A DNA stretch of 64,000 nucleotides from NCBI RefSeq assembly GCF_048771995.1, contig NC_133063.1, forward strand, positions 59,555,310 to 59,619,309. Direction: 5' to 3'. The DNA is from Taeniopygia guttata (taxonomy: Eukaryota > Chordata > Aves > Passeriformes > Estrildidae). The notes beneath the pieces are model-generated. The model was not told the origin of the DNA. It was given only the letters and a program-made list of their open reading frames with translations, and did not search any database. Both the position numbers and the translations under genes were made by a program. This document shows positions 63,838 through 64,000 of the stretch, in pieces (within the stretch, counting starts at the first letter, position 1; every line of letters begins with the position of its first letter).

Positions 63838-64000
63838 CATAGAACCATCATAGAATAGTTTGGATTAGCAGGGACCTTAAAATTATCTAGTTCCAACCTC
63901 TCCTGCCAAGTAGACCTGGTTGGCAAGAGCTCCATTCAACCTGGCCTTTGATATTTTTAGGAATGGGACATTCACAGCTTTTCTGGACAACAGGTTCCGA
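63838..64000 (-). mobile_element. CR1 LINE 3' end, minus strand, runs off the window
   Basis: The plus strand reads the reversed CR1 3' end: CATCATAGAATAGTTTGGAT, the equivalent of 'gggaccttaaaattatctag', and 'ttccaacctctcctgcc'. It continues to the window edge with CR1 3' sequence. The AGAATAG at the tail is the reversed octamer, ATTCTATG-like. The copy is partial here because the window ends. Confidence 0.85.

Overview
This is vertebrate nuclear DNA, almost certainly from a bird. It has no operons, ribosome-binding sites or dense coding. The interspersed repeats are nearly all CR1 LINE fragments, two with the bird-type CR1 octamer tail (ATTCTRTG), plus two solo LTRs of avian endogenous-retrovirus type. 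No L1 or Alu-like SINE was seen. The LTR types suggest a passerine, but species and chromosome cannot be fixed from sequence alone. Most of the window looks AT-rich and CpG-poor by eye, with no CpG island. It reads as intergenic or deep intronic sequence. I could not identify a single certain protein-coding exon. Nearly all longer open frames are chance frames, repeat-encoded frames or decayed CR1 reverse transcriptase.

Layout. 1-12202: mostly unique sequence with a GC-richer patch at about 5.3-8.8 kb that I cannot classify. 12203-12571: a 369-bp uninterrupted polypyrimidine tract, made of 46 CCCTT units followed by 17 CCCCTT units. 15322-16337: a minus-strand solo LTR. 16338-22267: unique sequence. 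22268-24990: a cluster of three CR1 fragments, one on the plus strand and two on the minus strand. 27935-28520: another CR1. 28521-45130: unique sequence holding weak candidate exons at 34023-34154 and 39073-39188, a 25-unit AATAG array (36646-36770), a perfect 42-bp tandem duplication (37982-38065) and two striking perfect hairpins (43224-43271 and 44829-44878). 45136-46194: a plus-strand solo LTR with a candidate 5-bp target duplication. 47326-47623: a GT array followed by a TCTCA array. 50692-50795 and 54319-54375: short CR1 tails. 50856-51050: a strongly self-complementary AT tract. 57942-58765: two abutting CR1 fragments in scrambled order, followed by an A/C-rich tract with a C15 run. 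62216-62283: a TA array. 63838-64000: a CR1 tail running off the end.

No genes can be seen working together here. The interest lies in repeat biology: two long perfect pentanucleotide arrays whose motifs match human expansion-disease motifs, the hairpins that look like template-switch products, and the scrambled CR1 junction. I found no convincing novel gene system.
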